Shown piece after piece: positions 14,849 through 22,288 of a stretch of DNA of 38,397 bases. Source of the DNA: DATLGB01 sp038232275. Its GTDB lineage: Bacteria > Actinomycetota > Thermoleophilia > Solirubrobacterales > Solirubrobacteraceae. The position numbers and the translations under genes are program-made. Positions within the stretch are counted from its first letter, which is position 1. Each line of letters starts with the position of its first letter. The DNA is taken from the NCBI GenBank assembly GCA_038232275.1, contig JBBSIC010000033.1:1-38397 (forward strand), given 5' to 3'. Under the pieces are notes generated by a model, which was given only the letters and a program-made list of their open reading frames with translations, searched no databases and was not told where the DNA came from.

Positions 14849-15973
14849 GTGCGGGTGCTGGTGGTCAACGCCGGCTCGAGCAGCCTGAAGCTCAGCGTGC
14901 TCGACGACGACCGCGCCGTCGACGCGACGGAGTTGCGATCGGAGCGCGGGCGCATCGACGCCGACGAGGTCGGCGCGGCGGTGCGCGCCCTGGGTCCCGT
15001 CGACGCGGTCGGGCATCGGATCGTCCACGGCGGCGCGCGCTACCGGCAGGCGGTGCGCATCGACCGCGGTGTCGTCGCCGCGCTGACCGAGCTGTGCGCG
15101 CTCGCGCCGCTGCATCAGGCCAAGTCGCTGGCGGCGCTGGCGGCGGTGGGCGGCGTGCTCGGCGACGTCCCCGCGGTCGCGTGCTTCGACACCGCCTTTC
15201 ATGCGACGCTGCCCGCCGCCGCGTACACCTACGCGCTGCCGGAGGCCTGGCGCGAGCGCTGGGGGCTGCGCCGCTACGGCTTTCATGGTCTCGCGCACGC
15301 CTCGGCGGCGCGCCGCGCCGCCGAACTGCTCGGCCGCTCGCTGCACGGCCTGCGCGTGGTCACCTGTCACCTCGGCGCCGGCGCATCGCTGGCCGCCGTG
15401 CAGGACGGGCGCTCCGTCGACACGACGATGGGCTTCACGCCGCTGGACGGGCTCGTGATGGCGACGCGCTCGGGCAGCCTGGACCCCGGGCTGCTGCTGT
15501 GGCTGCTGGAGCACACCGACCTGCGCGAGCGCGAGATGGCCGCGGCGCTCGAGCACGACTCGGGACTGCTGGCGCTCGCAGGCACGGCCGACATGCGCGC
15601 CGTGCTGCGTGCCGCCGCCGACGGGGAGGAGCGCGCCACGCTCGCCCTCGCGGTCTACGAGCACCGCCTGCGGGCCGGCGTCGCCGCGATGGCCGCGGCG
15701 ATGGGCGGCCTCGACGCGCTCGTCTTCTGCGGCGGCGTCGGCGAGCACGCGCCCGCCGTACGCGCGGATGCCGCGGCCGGCCTGGCGTTCCTCGGCGTCG
15801 GCGTCGACGCCCGCGCCAACGAGGACGCCGCGGGCGACCGCGACGTCACGGCGCCCGGCAGCGCTGTGCGGACGCTCGTCGTGGCCGCGCGCGAGGACCT
15901 GGAGATCGCGCGCCAGGTGCGCAAGGCTTTGGGGGCCGGCCTCAGCTCGCCGGACCCCCGTCCCGGCAGATAG
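14849..15973 (+). CDS. ackA: Acetate kinase
   Basis: 374 residues, slightly shorter than the ~400 of E. coli AckA. It converts acetyl-phosphate and ADP to acetate and ATP. ASKHA-fold motifs: VLVVNAGSSSLKLSVLD at the N-terminus, GHRIVHGGARY, CFDTAFHATLP, RRYGFHGLAHA, HLGAGASLAA, TTMGFTPLDGLVMATRSGSL and FCGGVGEHAPAVR. GTG start. Six nucleotides separate it from phosphoketolase, so the pair is one operon: acetyl-phosphate made by Xfp goes straight to ATP without phosphotransacetylase, and no pta is in the window. The 3' end overlaps the convergent DUF1003 gene by 32 nt. Confidence 0.96.
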   Translation: MRVLVVNAGSSSLKLSVLDDDRAVDATELRSERGRIDADEVGAAVRALGPVDAVGHRIVHGGARYRQAVRIDRGVVAALTELCALAPLHQAKSLAALAAVGGVLGDVPAVACFDTAFHATLPAAAYTYALPEAWRERWGLRRYGFHGLAHASAARRAAELLGRSLHGLRVVTCHLGAGASLAAVQDGRSVDTTMGFTPLDGLVMATRSGSLDPGLLLWLLEHTDLREREMAAALEHDSGLLALAGTADMRAVLRAAADGEERATLALAVYEHRLRAGVAAMAAAMGGLDALVFCGGVGEHAPAVRADAAAGLAFLGVGVDARANEDAAGDRDVTAPGSAVRTLVVAAREDLEIARQVRKALGAGLSSPDPRPGR

Positions 15974-16439
15974 CCGTGTGCAGCTCCGTGGTGAGCCGGG
16001 CGATCTGCTCTGTGAGCTTCGTGTTCTGCGCCAGCAGCGCCAGGTGCTGCTCGGCCATCGCCCGCTCGTGGCCGAGAAGGTCGGTCTGGCGGGCTTCGAA
16101 GGCTTCCTGGCGCTCGACCTCGGCCTCGCGGTGGGCCTGCACGGCGGCGTCGCGGACCTTGTCGCGCTCGGCCTGGCGCGTCTGCGCGAGCAGGATCAGC
16201 GGCGCCGCGTAGGCCGCCTGCGTCGAGAAGACGAGGTTGAGCAGGATGAACGGATACGGGTCCCAGCGCAGGCTGATCGCCGCGGCATTGACCACGATCC
16301 ACAGCGCGACGAGGATCGTCTGCCCGACGATGAAGCGCGGCGTGCCGAAAAAGCGGGCGAAGCGCTCCGCGAGGATGCCGAAGCGGTCGTTGCCGAAGGC
16401 TCCGTGGTGGACGAAGCGGTGGGGCGAGGCGGACGCCAC
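15942..16439 (-). CDS. DUF1003 family membrane protein
   Basis: 165 residues. Two hydrophobic segments (about 37-56 and 62-84) flank RWDPYPFILLNLVFSTQAAY, the signature of DUF1003. The tail (from ~86) is charged and helical (RQAERDKVRDAAVQAHREAE and on), probably a cytoplasmic coiled coil. The family's function is not established. GTG start at 16439 with AAGGAGG 5 nt upstream. The gene is convergent with ackA and overlaps its end. The ferritin-like gene is 135 nt upstream on the same strand; co-transcription is possible. Confidence 0.92.
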   Translation of the reverse strand: MASASPHRFVHHGAFGNDRFGILAERFARFFGTPRFIVGQTILVALWIVVNAAAISLRWDPYPFILLNLVFSTQAAYAAPLILLAQTRQAERDKVRDAAVQAHREAEVERQEAFEARQTDLLGHERAMAEQHLALLAQNTKLTEQIARLTTELHTAICRDGGPAS

Positions 16440-16560
16440 GGTGCCTCCTTCTCGGGCAGAGCCCGGTCGCGGTTGCCCCGGGAGTATCCACCGATGCCGG
16501 TGCGCGCGTCTCGTCCCGGCTGCCGCCGGGGGCGCGGCCTGCCGACGGCCACGTCCCCCG

Positions 16561-16580
16561 GTGGTCAGCGGTGGTCAGCG
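16561..16580. repeat. 10-bp tandem duplication at the ferritin-like stop codon
   Basis: GTGGTCAGCG occurs twice in a row. The minus-strand stop codon of the ferritin-like gene lies in the second copy (16575-16577), and the other copy lies just past the stop. A small slippage duplication that does not alter the protein. Confidence 0.7.
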
Positions 16581-17390
16581 GATCTTCAGGGTGTTCACGC
16601 CCGGGTCGGTCGGGGTGCGCGCCGCGACGGTGTCGTAGTCGTAGGCGGTACCGGGCTTGGAGCCCGGCTTGCCGAAGCCGAAGCCGGCGGACTCGAGGAT
16701 CGCGACGGCGTCGAGGATCTCGAAGAAGCCGCCCTTGCCGGTCGTCGGAAGGCCGTTGGCCTCCTCGGGCTGGCCGAACTTCGCGTAGACGCGGTCGTTG
16801 CCGAGCCGGCCCAGGGACTGCAGCGCGACCGCGCGGTGAACCGCCTCGGTGGCCATGATCTCCGCGGCGTAGCGGGCGAACTGCGAGCCGCTCAGCGTCC
16901 CCTGGCGGGCGAACACGGTCGTGGCGAGCAGGTAGGCGTTGATGAACACCTGGTCCCCGACGACGAGCGTGGTCAGCAGGCTCTCCGGCGAGGCGAAGAC
17001 CTCGTCGGGCACGTAGATCGTCTTGGTGACGGCCTTGCCGCCGACCGTGCTCGAGGTCAGCAGCTCGTAGTGGTTCTTCTCCTGCTGAGCGGCCGCCCTG
17101 ACGTTGCGCAGCGTGACGGGATCGAGCTTGCCGCCGAGCTTCTCCGGGCCGACGGTGTTGACGATCGTCGCCAGGACTTCGGCCGTCGCAGCGACCGCCG
17201 TCAGGTTCTCGACCGAGTTCGCCTTGCTGGTCTTGACCTTGGCGAACGCGTCGTTCGAGGCGAAGCCGAGCAGGCCGATCGACCCGAGCGCCGCGGCCGT
17301 CGTCTGCACCAGCCGGCGGCGGCTGACCGCCGGAAGATGGGCGTTCTGTCGATCGATGGTGTCGTACAGATGGTTCTCGACCTGGGACAC
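16575..17390 (-). CDS. Tat-exported ferritin-like domain protein
   Basis: 271 residues from GTG 17390, which has GGAGGAG about 7 nt upstream; the frame is open further up but lacks coding character. The N-terminus carries a twin-arginine signal: AVSRRRLVQTTAAALGSIGL then LGFASNDAFA, with RRR at 24-26. The mature part is helical with ferritin-like residues (EKNHYELL and AEIMATEAVHRAVALQSLG) in the DUF4439/ferritin-like group. Such proteins are thought to act outside the membrane, possibly in metal or oxidant handling; iron binding is not demonstrated. It diverges from a Cys-rich MarR regulator across 239 nt containing several dyads, so MarR may control it. Confidence 0.85.
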   Translation of the reverse strand: MSQVENHLYDTIDRQNAHLPAVSRRRLVQTTAAALGSIGLLGFASNDAFAKVKTSKANSVENLTAVAATAEVLATIVNTVGPEKLGGKLDPVTLRNVRAAAQQEKNHYELLTSSTVGGKAVTKTIYVPDEVFASPESLLTTLVVGDQVFINAYLLATTVFARQGTLSGSQFARYAAEIMATEAVHRAVALQSLGRLGNDRVYAKFGQPEEANGLPTTGKGGFFEILDAVAILESAGFGFGKPGSKPGTAYDYDTVAARTPTDPGVNTLKIR

Positions 17391-17413
17391 AGGTGGTCTC
17401 CTCCACTCGGTGG

Positions 17414-17436
17414 CCGGTGCGGAGGCTCCGCACCGG
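17414..17436. promoter_or_regulatory. Perfect 11-bp inverted repeat in the ferritin-like gene leader
   Basis: CCGGTGCGGAG-G-CTCCGCACCGG lies just upstream of the ribosome-binding site of the minus-strand ferritin-like gene. As DNA it is a symmetric protein-binding site; as RNA it could fold as a 9-bp stem with a 5-nt loop directly before the Shine-Dalgarno sequence. An operator or a leader hairpin affecting translation are both plausible. Confidence 0.55.
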
Positions 17437-17474
17437 TGGGAGCCTGAACACGCGCAGGCGCCGACCGGATCGGC

Positions 17475-17557
17475 GGGCCCCGCGGGTTGGCACCGTCGAG
17501 TGCAGTGTGCCAGGGATGGGCACCCGGCGGTCGATCGGGCCCCGCGGGGTACCCCGC
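17475..17557. repeat. GC-rich repeats in the divergent ferritin/MarR intergenic region
   Basis: GGGCCCCGCGGG occurs at 17475-17486 and again at 17537-17548. The second copy overlaps the perfect palindrome GCGGGGTACCCCGC (17544-17557). Between them is TGGCAC-N13-GTGCCA (17488-17512). The density of symmetry suggests a multi-site regulatory region, although short GC palindromes arise easily at this base composition. Confidence 0.4.
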
Positions 17558-17602
17558 AGCCGAGCGCGGCGAGCCCGGGCGGTGGCCGGCGCACGTTAGC
17601 GC

Positions 17603-17629
17603 GACACATGCGAAGGGTATGCATGTGTC
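17603..17629. promoter_or_regulatory. 9-9-9 perfect dyad ending at the MarR start codon, probable operator
   Basis: GACACATGC-N9-GCATGTGTC, both arms perfect, with the last base adjoining ATG 17630. The size fits a winged-helix dimer such as MarR, whose members usually autoregulate by binding dyads over their own promoter. Its position leaves no room for a normal ribosome site apart from GAAGGG in the spacer, so the transcript may be leaderless or have a very short leader. The AT-richer arms stand out from the GC-rich surroundings. Confidence 0.7.
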
Positions 17630-18130
17630 ATGGACGTCGACCGGCTCGCTCAGCTGCTCGGAGTGGCCGCGCTGGCGGCGCACGACGAGCTCGCCGCCGC
17701 GCTTGGCCCCGGCCGGACGCGCAGCGCGATCCTCGTCCATCTCTCCGCGCACCCCGGCGGGTCCGCCGAGGAGCTGCGCCACGTGCTCGGCCTGTCCCAG
17801 CCGGCCACGACGCGCGCGGTCGACGGCCTCGCGCGCGACGGGTTGATCGACGTCCGGCCCGGGCCGGACCGGCGCACGCACGACCTGCACGCGACCAGGA
17901 AGGGGCGGCGGGCCGCCGCTGCGGCGCTGTCCGCGCGTGCCGACCGGCTGGGCGCGCTCGTCGCCGGTCTGGACCCGGGCGCCCGCGCGGCGCTCGGCTG
18001 CGGCCTGGAGGCGCTCGTCGCCGGCCTCGCGGACGACCGGGCGGGCGCCCTGCACGCCTGCCGGCTGTGCGACCGCGGTGCCTGCACCAGCGGCCCCGGC
18101 TGCCCGCTCGACCACACGACGCGGGCATGA
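17630..18130 (+). CDS. MarR-family regulator with C-terminal four-Cys motif
   Basis: 166 residues. The winged helix is at ~28-95: LVHLSAHPGGSAEELRHVLG, LSQPATTRAVDGLARDGLID, and a wing RPGPDRRTHDLHAT. The C-terminus has Cys144, Cys147, Cys152 and Cys158 (C-X2-C-X4-C-X5-C, in HACRLCDRGACTSGPGCPLD), which could bind Zn or an Fe-S cluster or act as a thiol redox switch. I recall this tail in MarR proteins paired with MFS transporters, and here a broken MFS gene starts at its stop (ATGA overlap). ATG start directly after a perfect dyad, suggesting autoregulation. The divergent ferritin-like gene may be a second target. Confidence 0.88.
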   Translation: MDVDRLAQLLGVAALAAHDELAAALGPGRTRSAILVHLSAHPGGSAEELRHVLGLSQPATTRAVDGLARDGLIDVRPGPDRRTHDLHATRKGRRAAAAALSARADRLGALVAGLDPGARAALGCGLEALVAGLADDRAGALHACRLCDRGACTSGPGCPLDHTTRA

Positions 18131-18473
18131 CGGCGGTCACGGCGCGACCGGGCGCCCGCGGCGCGGCCACGGGGCGGCTCGTGGCGGCCGGGGTGGCCAG
18201 CGTCGGCTGCACGTACGGCATGGCCCGCTACGGGTTCGGGCTGCTGCTGCCCGACATGAGCCGCTGCACGCTCCCCGCGCCCCGGCCCGCGGCCTCGCCG
18301 CCGTCCTGACCGCGATGGGCGTCGGGTTCCTCGCCGGCCCGCCGCTCGCGAGCCAGCTGGCGCAACGCGACGCCTTCGCCGCCGCCGCCGTCGTGCTCGC
18401 CGTCGGGGCGGCCGCCATGGCCGCCGCCCCGGCGGAGGACCTCGCGCTCACCTACCGTTCGGCGGAGAGCTGA
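18127..18473 (+). pseudogene. MFS transporter remnant
   Basis: ATG 18127 overlaps the MarR stop. RLVAAGVASVGCTYGMARYG and FGLLLPDM are the first helix of an MFS transporter of the YbfB/YjiJ sort. The frame then breaks and stops at 18309. Another frame continues with LAAVLTAMGVGFLAGPPLAS and AAVVLAVGAAAMAAAP (a middle or late helix pair), then stops at 18473. Only two to three of twelve helices remain. The 3' end overlaps the convergent Crp/Fnr gene by 22 nt. It was probably the transporter formerly controlled by the adjacent MarR regulator. Confidence 0.8.
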
Positions 18474-19249
18474 AGGCGCTTCCTCGCCGCCGGCTTCAGG
18501 GGAGCGACCGGCGGGTCGATCCCCCAGTCGAGCCGGCGATGAGAGTCGCGGGCCAGGCGCCAGGCGCCGCCTGGATCGCGCCGCAACGCCCCGTCGGCGG
18601 CCAGGACGTGCAGCGCGAGGCTGACGGTGGGTCGCTTGGCGCCGACGAGTCGCCCGATGAGCTCGTGGGTCAGGGCGAGGCGGACGACGACTCCGTCGCG
18701 GGTGACAACCCCCCAGCGGTCGGCCAGCTGCCACAGCAGGGCAAGGATGCGCTGGTCGGCGCGCGGCAGGACGGTGATCGCGGTCCCGAGCGCGAGGCTG
18801 TCGAGCTGCGTCGCGAGGCGCTCCTGGATGACGGCGGAGAGAGCCGGCCACCTGCGCGCCGCCGTGTCGAAGCGCTCGTCGAGGACGGCGACGGCGGCGC
18901 CGCCCGTGCTGCAGGTCCAGCGGGAGGTGATGGCCAGCACGGTGTCGATCTCGCGCCACGGCCACAGGACGTCCCCGGGGCCGAAGAGATGGGCGCTCGC
19001 CCGACCGGCCACGACGACGTCCCTGATCATGATGCCCTCGATCAGGAGCACGGCGGCGGAGGCGCGATGGTCGATCGAGAACGACGTCGGCGACCAGCCG
19101 CCGGCGGGCAGGTCATAGCGCGGCGTGACCAGGAAGCGCTGGGCGAGCGCGCGCTCGGCCTCGGGAACCGCGTCGTGCAGTCCGCGATCGACGCCTAGCA
19201 GGCTGACCGTGGGGACGGTGTCGCAGACGAGGCTGACCGGGACGCTCAT
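18452..19249 (-). CDS. Crp/Fnr-family transcriptional regulator
   Basis: 265 residues. The N-terminal half is a degenerate cyclic-nucleotide-binding beta barrel (LLIEGIMIRDVVVAGRASAH, LFGPGDVLWPWREID), followed by a long dimer helix. The C-terminal Crp-type HTH is VRLALTHELIGRLVGAKRPT then VSLALHVLAADGALRR. The cAMP-contact arginine-glutamate motif is not evident and there is no Fnr Cys cluster, so the ligand is unknown. ATG start overlaps the STAS gene's stop (ATGA), making STAS-Crp one operon. The 3' end overlaps the MFS remnant. Confidence 0.88.
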   Translation of the reverse strand: MSVPVSLVCDTVPTVSLLGVDRGLHDAVPEAERALAQRFLVTPRYDLPAGGWSPTSFSIDHRASAAVLLIEGIMIRDVVVAGRASAHLFGPGDVLWPWREIDTVLAITSRWTCSTGGAAVAVLDERFDTAARRWPALSAVIQERLATQLDSLALGTAITVLPRADQRILALLWQLADRWGVVTRDGVVVRLALTHELIGRLVGAKRPTVSLALHVLAADGALRRDPGGAWRLARDSHRRLDWGIDPPVAPLKPAARKRLQLSAER

Positions 19250-19593
19250 GCGCCGGGTCTGGTGGTCTGGAAGGCGAACTCGGATTCCAGGCCGGTGACC
19301 TCGAAGATGCGCTGAACTGCATCGGGGGCGCGGGTGAGCGTCAGCTCGCAGCCGCGCTCACGCGCGGATCGGTGGGACGCGAGCAGGGCGCTCAGCCCCG
19401 TGGAGTCGAGGAACCGCAGCCCCCGGAGGTCGATCACGATCTGCTCGAACCCGGCGCTGAGCAGCTCGTCGAGGGTCTGTCGCACTTCAGGCGCGCAGGT
19501 GAGATCGAGCTCGCCGGAGAGCTGAACGATGACGCGCTCGCGATCGGGTATGACGTCGCAGGTGAAGGTCGGGATAAGCGCTGGTTGGCGCAC
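19246..19593 (-). CDS. STAS-domain protein, anti-sigma-factor antagonist type
   Basis: 115 residues from GTG 19593, chosen because GGAGG lies 5-6 nt upstream and the domain begins soon after. Strand-helix pattern VIVQLSGELDLTCAPEVRQT, with the phosphorylation-site region IDLRGLRFLDSTGLSALLAS (Ser in DSTGL). Such SpoIIAA/RsbV-type proteins release a sigma factor from its anti-sigma when unphosphorylated. No kinase or anti-sigma gene is in the window; the sigma factor at 3765 lacks a visible anti-sigma, so any link is speculative. Translationally coupled to the downstream Crp/Fnr gene. Confidence 0.9.
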   Translation of the reverse strand: MRQPALIPTFTCDVIPDRERVIVQLSGELDLTCAPEVRQTLDELLSAGFEQIVIDLRGLRFLDSTGLSALLASHRSARERGCELTLTRAPDAVQRIFEVTGLESEFAFQTTRPGA

Positions 19594-19714
19594 GGGCCCT
19601 CCAGGATCAGTAAGACACTTGAACCCGGGGCCCCGGTCGATCCCCTGCGGAGATCTCGGGTGGCCTTCCGCCCTGCGCGACGCGTCGTCCGTCACGACCA
19701 CGTGCCGGGGGCCA

Positions 19715-19732
19715 GTGTAGGCCCATACGCCT
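19715..19732. promoter_or_regulatory. GTAGGC-N6-GCCTAC dyad upstream of the STAS-Crp operon
   Basis: A perfect 6-bp inverted repeat with a 6-bp spacer, about 120 nt upstream of the STAS start, in the 233-nt gap before the antiporter gene. Spacing matches Crp-type half-site geometry, so it is a candidate autoregulatory site. The rest of the gap (19594-19826) shows no gene; it also holds short GCGCCA tandem units near 19755. Confidence 0.4.
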
Positions 19733-19826
19733 ACCACGGGCCGGAAGGTCATCGCTAGCGCCAGCGCCAGCGACCCCGGAGTCGCGACCGTCTGGGAGAT
19801 CTACAACGTCGCGCCGCGATGAGACG

Positions 19827-21434
19827 TCACATGTCGAGCCGGGCGTCCTCGAGGTCGAGATCGTATTCGATCCGCCGCAGCACGTCGTCGTCGATCGCGC
19901 CGTCGCGGCGCAGGTCGCGGACCGCCTGGCGCTCGGCCTCCAGCAGCTCCCGGCGCAGGCGCTGGTAGTCGCGGGAGCGCTCCTCGATCCCGTCGCCGTC
20001 GTCGCCGTCGGGGCCGCGCGCCTCGAACCGCCGCATGCGGAAGCGGTAGACGCCGCGCATGCGCTCGGCGGTGTCCTCGCGGACCCATTCCTCGGTGGCC
20101 AGGTCATCGATGCGCTCCAGGGCCGCGGTGGCCGCGCGCATCCGGGCCCGGACCTCCTCCTCGTCGTCACCGTCCTCCTGGAGGCCGAGCAGCCGGATCA
20201 GCGGCGGCAGTGTCAGCCCCTGCAGCACGAGCGTCCCGAGGATCGTGCAGAAGACCAGGAACACGATCAGGTCGCGGTGGCCGAAGCGCCCGCCCCCTTC
20301 GACGGTGAGCGGGAGCGCGAGGGCCGCGGCCAGCGAGACCGCGCCGCGCATGCCCGCCCACCCGAGCACGGTCGGCCACCGCCAGGGCGGTGAGGGGTCG
20401 CGCTCGCGCAGACGCTGCGAGACCAGCCGGGGCACGTAGGTGATCGGGAAGATCAGGACGAGCCGCGTGACGATCACCGTGACGACCACGATCCCGGCCC
20501 ACCCCGCCAGGCGGCTGGGCGGGGTGTCCGAGAGCGCGTCGAGCACGACCGGGAGCTGCAGGCCGATCAGGACGAACAGCAGGCCGTTGAGCACGAAGCT
20601 CAAGATGCTCCAGACCGCGTCGCCCTGCAGGCGCACCTGGACGGTCGTCAGCTCGGCCGTGTACCAGCCCATGTAGATGCCGACCGTCACCGCCGCCAGC
20701 ACCGCCGAGACGCCGAGCAGCTCGGCGGGCAGGTAGGCGAAGTAGCCCGTCAGCAGCGAGACGGTGATCTCCACCGGCGGGTTGTCGAGGCGCCGCCGCA
20801 CCTGCCGCACGACCCAGCCGACGGCGATCCCGACGGCGATCCCGCCGGCCACGGTGAGGACGAAGGTGAGCGCGGCGTGCGCGAGCGAGAAGCTGCCGGT
20901 GACGATCGCCGCCACGGCGAACCGGTAGACGACGAGGCCAGTGCCGTCGTTGACGAGGCTCTCGCCCTCGGCGACGGCGACGATGCGTCGCGGGATGCCG
21001 AGCCGGCGGGCGATGCCCGAGGACGCGATCGGATCGGTCGGGGACACGATGGCGCCGAGCGTGAAGGCCTCGGCCCAGCTCAGCGAGTCGACCCACGCGT
21101 GGGCCACCACCGCGACCGTCGCGGTCGTGGCCAGCACGAGCCCGACGGCCAGCAGCGAGATCGGGCGCACGTTGGCCCGCATCTCGCGCAGCGGCGTGAA
21201 GAACGCCGCGCCGTACAGCAGCGGCGGCAGGATCCCGACGAGCACGAGCGCGGGCGAGAGCTCGACCCTGGGCGCGCCCGGCATCAGCCCGAGCAGCAGT
21301 CCGCCGAGCACCAGCAGGATCGGGTACGGGATCCGCAGCGGCGTGGCCACGGTGATCAGGCCGGCCGCGAGGACGAGCACCGCGAGCAGGACCAGGATGG
21401 CGTGATGGTCGAGCCCGATGCCCAAGGCGGGCAT
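19827..21434 (-). CDS. Na+/H+ antiporter, CPA1 (NhaP/NHE) family
   Basis: 535 residues from ATG 21434; a GTG at 21470 would add 12 residues, and neither has a clear ribosome site. About 12 membrane helices come first. Key motifs are LGAIVSPTDPIASSGIARRL and VAVAEGESLVNDGTGLVVYR, the latter with the ND pair of electroneutral CPA1 exchangers, plus VLGWAGMRGAVSLAAALALP. A charged cytosolic tail of ~120 residues (EDGDDEEEVRARMRAATAAL onward) likely regulates activity. It exports Na+ (or K+) in exchange for protons across the inner membrane. A direct repeat GGTGCGAAA flanks the two candidate starts. Confidence 0.94.
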   Translation of the reverse strand: MPALGIGLDHHAILVLLAVLVLAAGLITVATPLRIPYPILLVLGGLLLGLMPGAPRVELSPALVLVGILPPLLYGAAFFTPLREMRANVRPISLLAVGLVLATTATVAVVAHAWVDSLSWAEAFTLGAIVSPTDPIASSGIARRLGIPRRIVAVAEGESLVNDGTGLVVYRFAVAAIVTGSFSLAHAALTFVLTVAGGIAVGIAVGWVVRQVRRRLDNPPVEITVSLLTGYFAYLPAELLGVSAVLAAVTVGIYMGWYTAELTTVQVRLQGDAVWSILSFVLNGLLFVLIGLQLPVVLDALSDTPPSRLAGWAGIVVVTVIVTRLVLIFPITYVPRLVSQRLRERDPSPPWRWPTVLGWAGMRGAVSLAAALALPLTVEGGGRFGHRDLIVFLVFCTILGTLVLQGLTLPPLIRLLGLQEDGDDEEEVRARMRAATAALERIDDLATEEWVREDTAERMRGVYRFRMRRFEARGPDGDDGDGIEERSRDYQRLRRELLEAERQAVRDLRRDGAIDDDVLRRIEYDLDLEDARLDM

Positions 21435-21517
21435 TTTCGCACCGCGAGGTGGCGTCCACCCATTTCGCACCCCAACGATCGGCTGATCGAGCGGTTCTAC
21501 GCGGCGAGCGAGCCTCG

Positions 21518-22237
21518 CTAGCCGCGCCGGAACAGCACCGCGGCGACCGCGGTCGCGAGATTCAGGCTCGACACCCCCGGCGCCATCGGCAGCGCGATCC
21601 GGGCGTCGGCGCGCGCGAGCAGCGCGTCGGAGATCCCGTCGCGCTCGGTCCCGAACGCGAGCACGGCGCGCGGCGGGAGGTCGGCGCCCGGGCCGAGCGG
21701 CTCGCCCTCGGGGTCCAGCGCCACCAGCGGGCGGTCAGCGGTCTGCAGGGAGCGCAGCCGGTGCACGGGCAGGGCGAAGTGCAGCCCGGCGCTGCCCCGC
21801 AGGGCGTCCGGGTGCCACGGGTCCTGGCGGCCCGTCGTGAGCACCGCCGCCGCGCCGGCGGCGGCGGCGACCCGCACGCAGGCGCCGAGGTTGCCGAGAT
21901 GCCGCGGATCCTCCAGCAGGACGACCGGCTCCGGGCCGAGGTCGGCGAGCAGGTCGGCCGGAGCGCGCTGGGGCGGGCGCCGCGCCACCGCCACGACCTG
22001 TGCGCGGGGGACGACCGCGGCCAGCTCGGCGAGGCCGACGCCGGCGACGTCGAGCGCGATGTCCGGCGCCAGCCGGGCTCGCAGCGCCTCCAGGGCCTCC
22101 GCATCGGCCGTCCATGCGCCCACGATCTCGGCGCCGAAGCGCAGCGCGTGCTTGAGCGCGTGAAAGCCCTCGAGCACCACGAACCCGGAGGTCCGGCGCA
22201 GGCGCGCCACGTCGGAGAGGGCCGGGCGCTCTGACAT
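21518..22237 (-). CDS. SpoU/TrmH-family RNA 2'-O-methyltransferase
   Basis: 239 residues from ATG 22237 (MSERPALSDVARLRRTSGFV); the frame is open further upstream but without coding character. The N-terminal substrate-binding region contains LEGFHALKHALRF. The SPOUT knot motifs are complete: motif 1 LLEDPRHLGNLGACVRVAAA, motif 2 LAFGTERDGIS, motif 3 PMAPGVSSLNLATAVAAVLF. It methylates ribose in tRNA or rRNA using S-adenosylmethionine; the target site cannot be assigned. It diverges from a small hypothetical gene across 51 nt. Confidence 0.92.
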   Translation of the reverse strand: MSERPALSDVARLRRTSGFVVLEGFHALKHALRFGAEIVGAWTADAEALEALRARLAPDIALDVAGVGLAELAAVVPRAQVVAVARRPPQRAPADLLADLGPEPVVLLEDPRHLGNLGACVRVAAAAGAAAVLTTGRQDPWHPDALRGSAGLHFALPVHRLRSLQTADRPLVALDPEGEPLGPGADLPPRAVLAFGTERDGISDALLARADARIALPMAPGVSSLNLATAVAAVLFRRG

Positions 22238-22288
22238 GCAGGCGACGAGCGTATGGGCGAAGCGCCGCGAAGGGAGTACGGTCAGGGG

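Noticed and set aside
13847..15748. Long open frame antisense to xfp and ackA
   Set aside because: It is a GC-frame shadow: rich in Arg/Val/Gly/Gln without domains, exactly opposite two firm genes.
17488..17505. TGGCAC followed by TGCA, resembling a sigma-54 -24/-12 promoter
   Set aside because: The spacing between GG and GC is one base off, and actinobacteria generally lack sigma-54. It is better seen as one arm of the TGGCAC/GTGCCA inverted pair.
19750..19775. GCGCCA tandem units near the antiporter end as a functional repeat
   Set aside because: Only two to three 6-bp units, easily produced by chance in GC-rich DNA.
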